Shown piece by piece: positions 41,844 to 42,056 of a stretch of 42,056 bases of DNA. Source of the DNA: Aliivibrio_A kagoshimensis (GTDB taxonomy: Bacteria; Pseudomonadota; Gammaproteobacteria; Enterobacterales; Vibrionaceae); assembly GCF_050337105.1 (NCBI RefSeq), contig NZ_JAKJSQ010000039.1, positions 1 through 42,056 on the forward strand. Direction: 5' to 3'. The position numbers and the translations under genes were made by a program. The notes below the pieces were generated by a model. That model was given only the letters and a program-made list of their open reading frames with translations. It was not told the origin of the DNA and did no database searches. Each line of letters begins with the position of its first letter. The first letter of the stretch is position 1.

Positions 41844-42056
41844 ACTTGCATCTCCACATTTTACTATTCACTTTTGTTTCAGTACAGACTTTCAACATAA
41901 TACGAAAAAATGCTACTCAAAGATTCTAACTCAACTGATATTAAAAACTCATTTTCTTTTTGCGTTACATCCCAAACTTTTAATAAAATACATTAAATTG
42001 CTGAAAATTACAGCAAAAATAGATTTCATGTACTCTATCATTAATGGCTTCAATAG

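Overview
The window looks like a chromosomal segment of a marine gammaproteobacterium in the Vibrionaceae. Three things point there. The norspermidine genes are present as a fused diaminobutyrate aminotransferase/decarboxylase, carboxynorspermidine dehydrogenase and carboxynorspermidine decarboxylase. mgsA, helD and yccS lie next to each other. The order uvrY-uvrC-pgsA-tRNA is the one known from enteric bacteria and vibrios. Most of the window is chromosomal housekeeping and catabolic gene content. I see no CRISPR array, prophage, transposase or defence island. Six ambiguous bases (N) are present: 25962, 38010, 38012, 38100, 38167 and 38169.

Layout. (1) 26-5766: a degenerate DEDDh-exonuclease-like protein, an octamer tandem repeat, methylglyoxal synthase, helicase IV and a YccS-type membrane protein. 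(2) 5865-8398: an exported DUF1800/DUF1501 pair. (3) 8395-14007, minus strand: the norspermidine operon, preceded by a 544-base leader region that holds a candidate 22-codon leader peptide and a 12-bp perfect hairpin. (4) 14288-19409: a GntR/FCD regulator, then a complete CUT1-type sugar ABC importer with no sugar-catabolic enzyme beside it. (5) 19544-29975: trans-4-hydroxy-L-proline use. It comprises a LysR regulator, a polyamine/opine-type ABC importer, a pyrroline-hydroxycarboxylate deaminase, an FAD-dependent D-hydroxyproline dehydrogenase, hydroxyproline 2-epimerase and 2-oxoglutarate-semialdehyde dehydrogenase. GTATA/TATAC palindromes lie in both control regions. (6) 30040-33619: an acetyltransferase, a YjeH-like amino-acid exporter with a divergent Lrp-type regulator, a YgjV-like membrane protein and an unknown small protein. 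(7) 33691-37831, minus strand: Nnr, a divergent HflX-type GTPase and a lipoprotein hydrolase. (8) 37978-41843, minus strand: uvrY, uvrC, pgsA, then tRNA-Cys, tRNA-Leu and tRNA-Gly, followed by a broken second tRNA-Gly copy with its own duplicated terminator.

How the parts work together. The hydroxyproline block encodes a full route: import, 2-epimerisation to cis-4-hydroxy-D-proline, oxidation, deamination to 2-oxoglutarate semialdehyde, and oxidation to 2-oxoglutarate. The polyamine block encodes aspartate semialdehyde to diaminobutyrate to diaminopropane, then condensation and decarboxylation to norspermidine, a vibrio polyamine linked to biofilm formation.

The observations most worth checking are the leader peptide plus hairpin ahead of the norspermidine operon, the shared palindromes in the hydroxyproline block, the disrupted tRNA-Gly duplication joined to a short dispersed motif, the TTACATTC octamer array, and the HflX paralogue with an acidic insertion. 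Function calls rest on recognised families and visible motifs; no database search was run.
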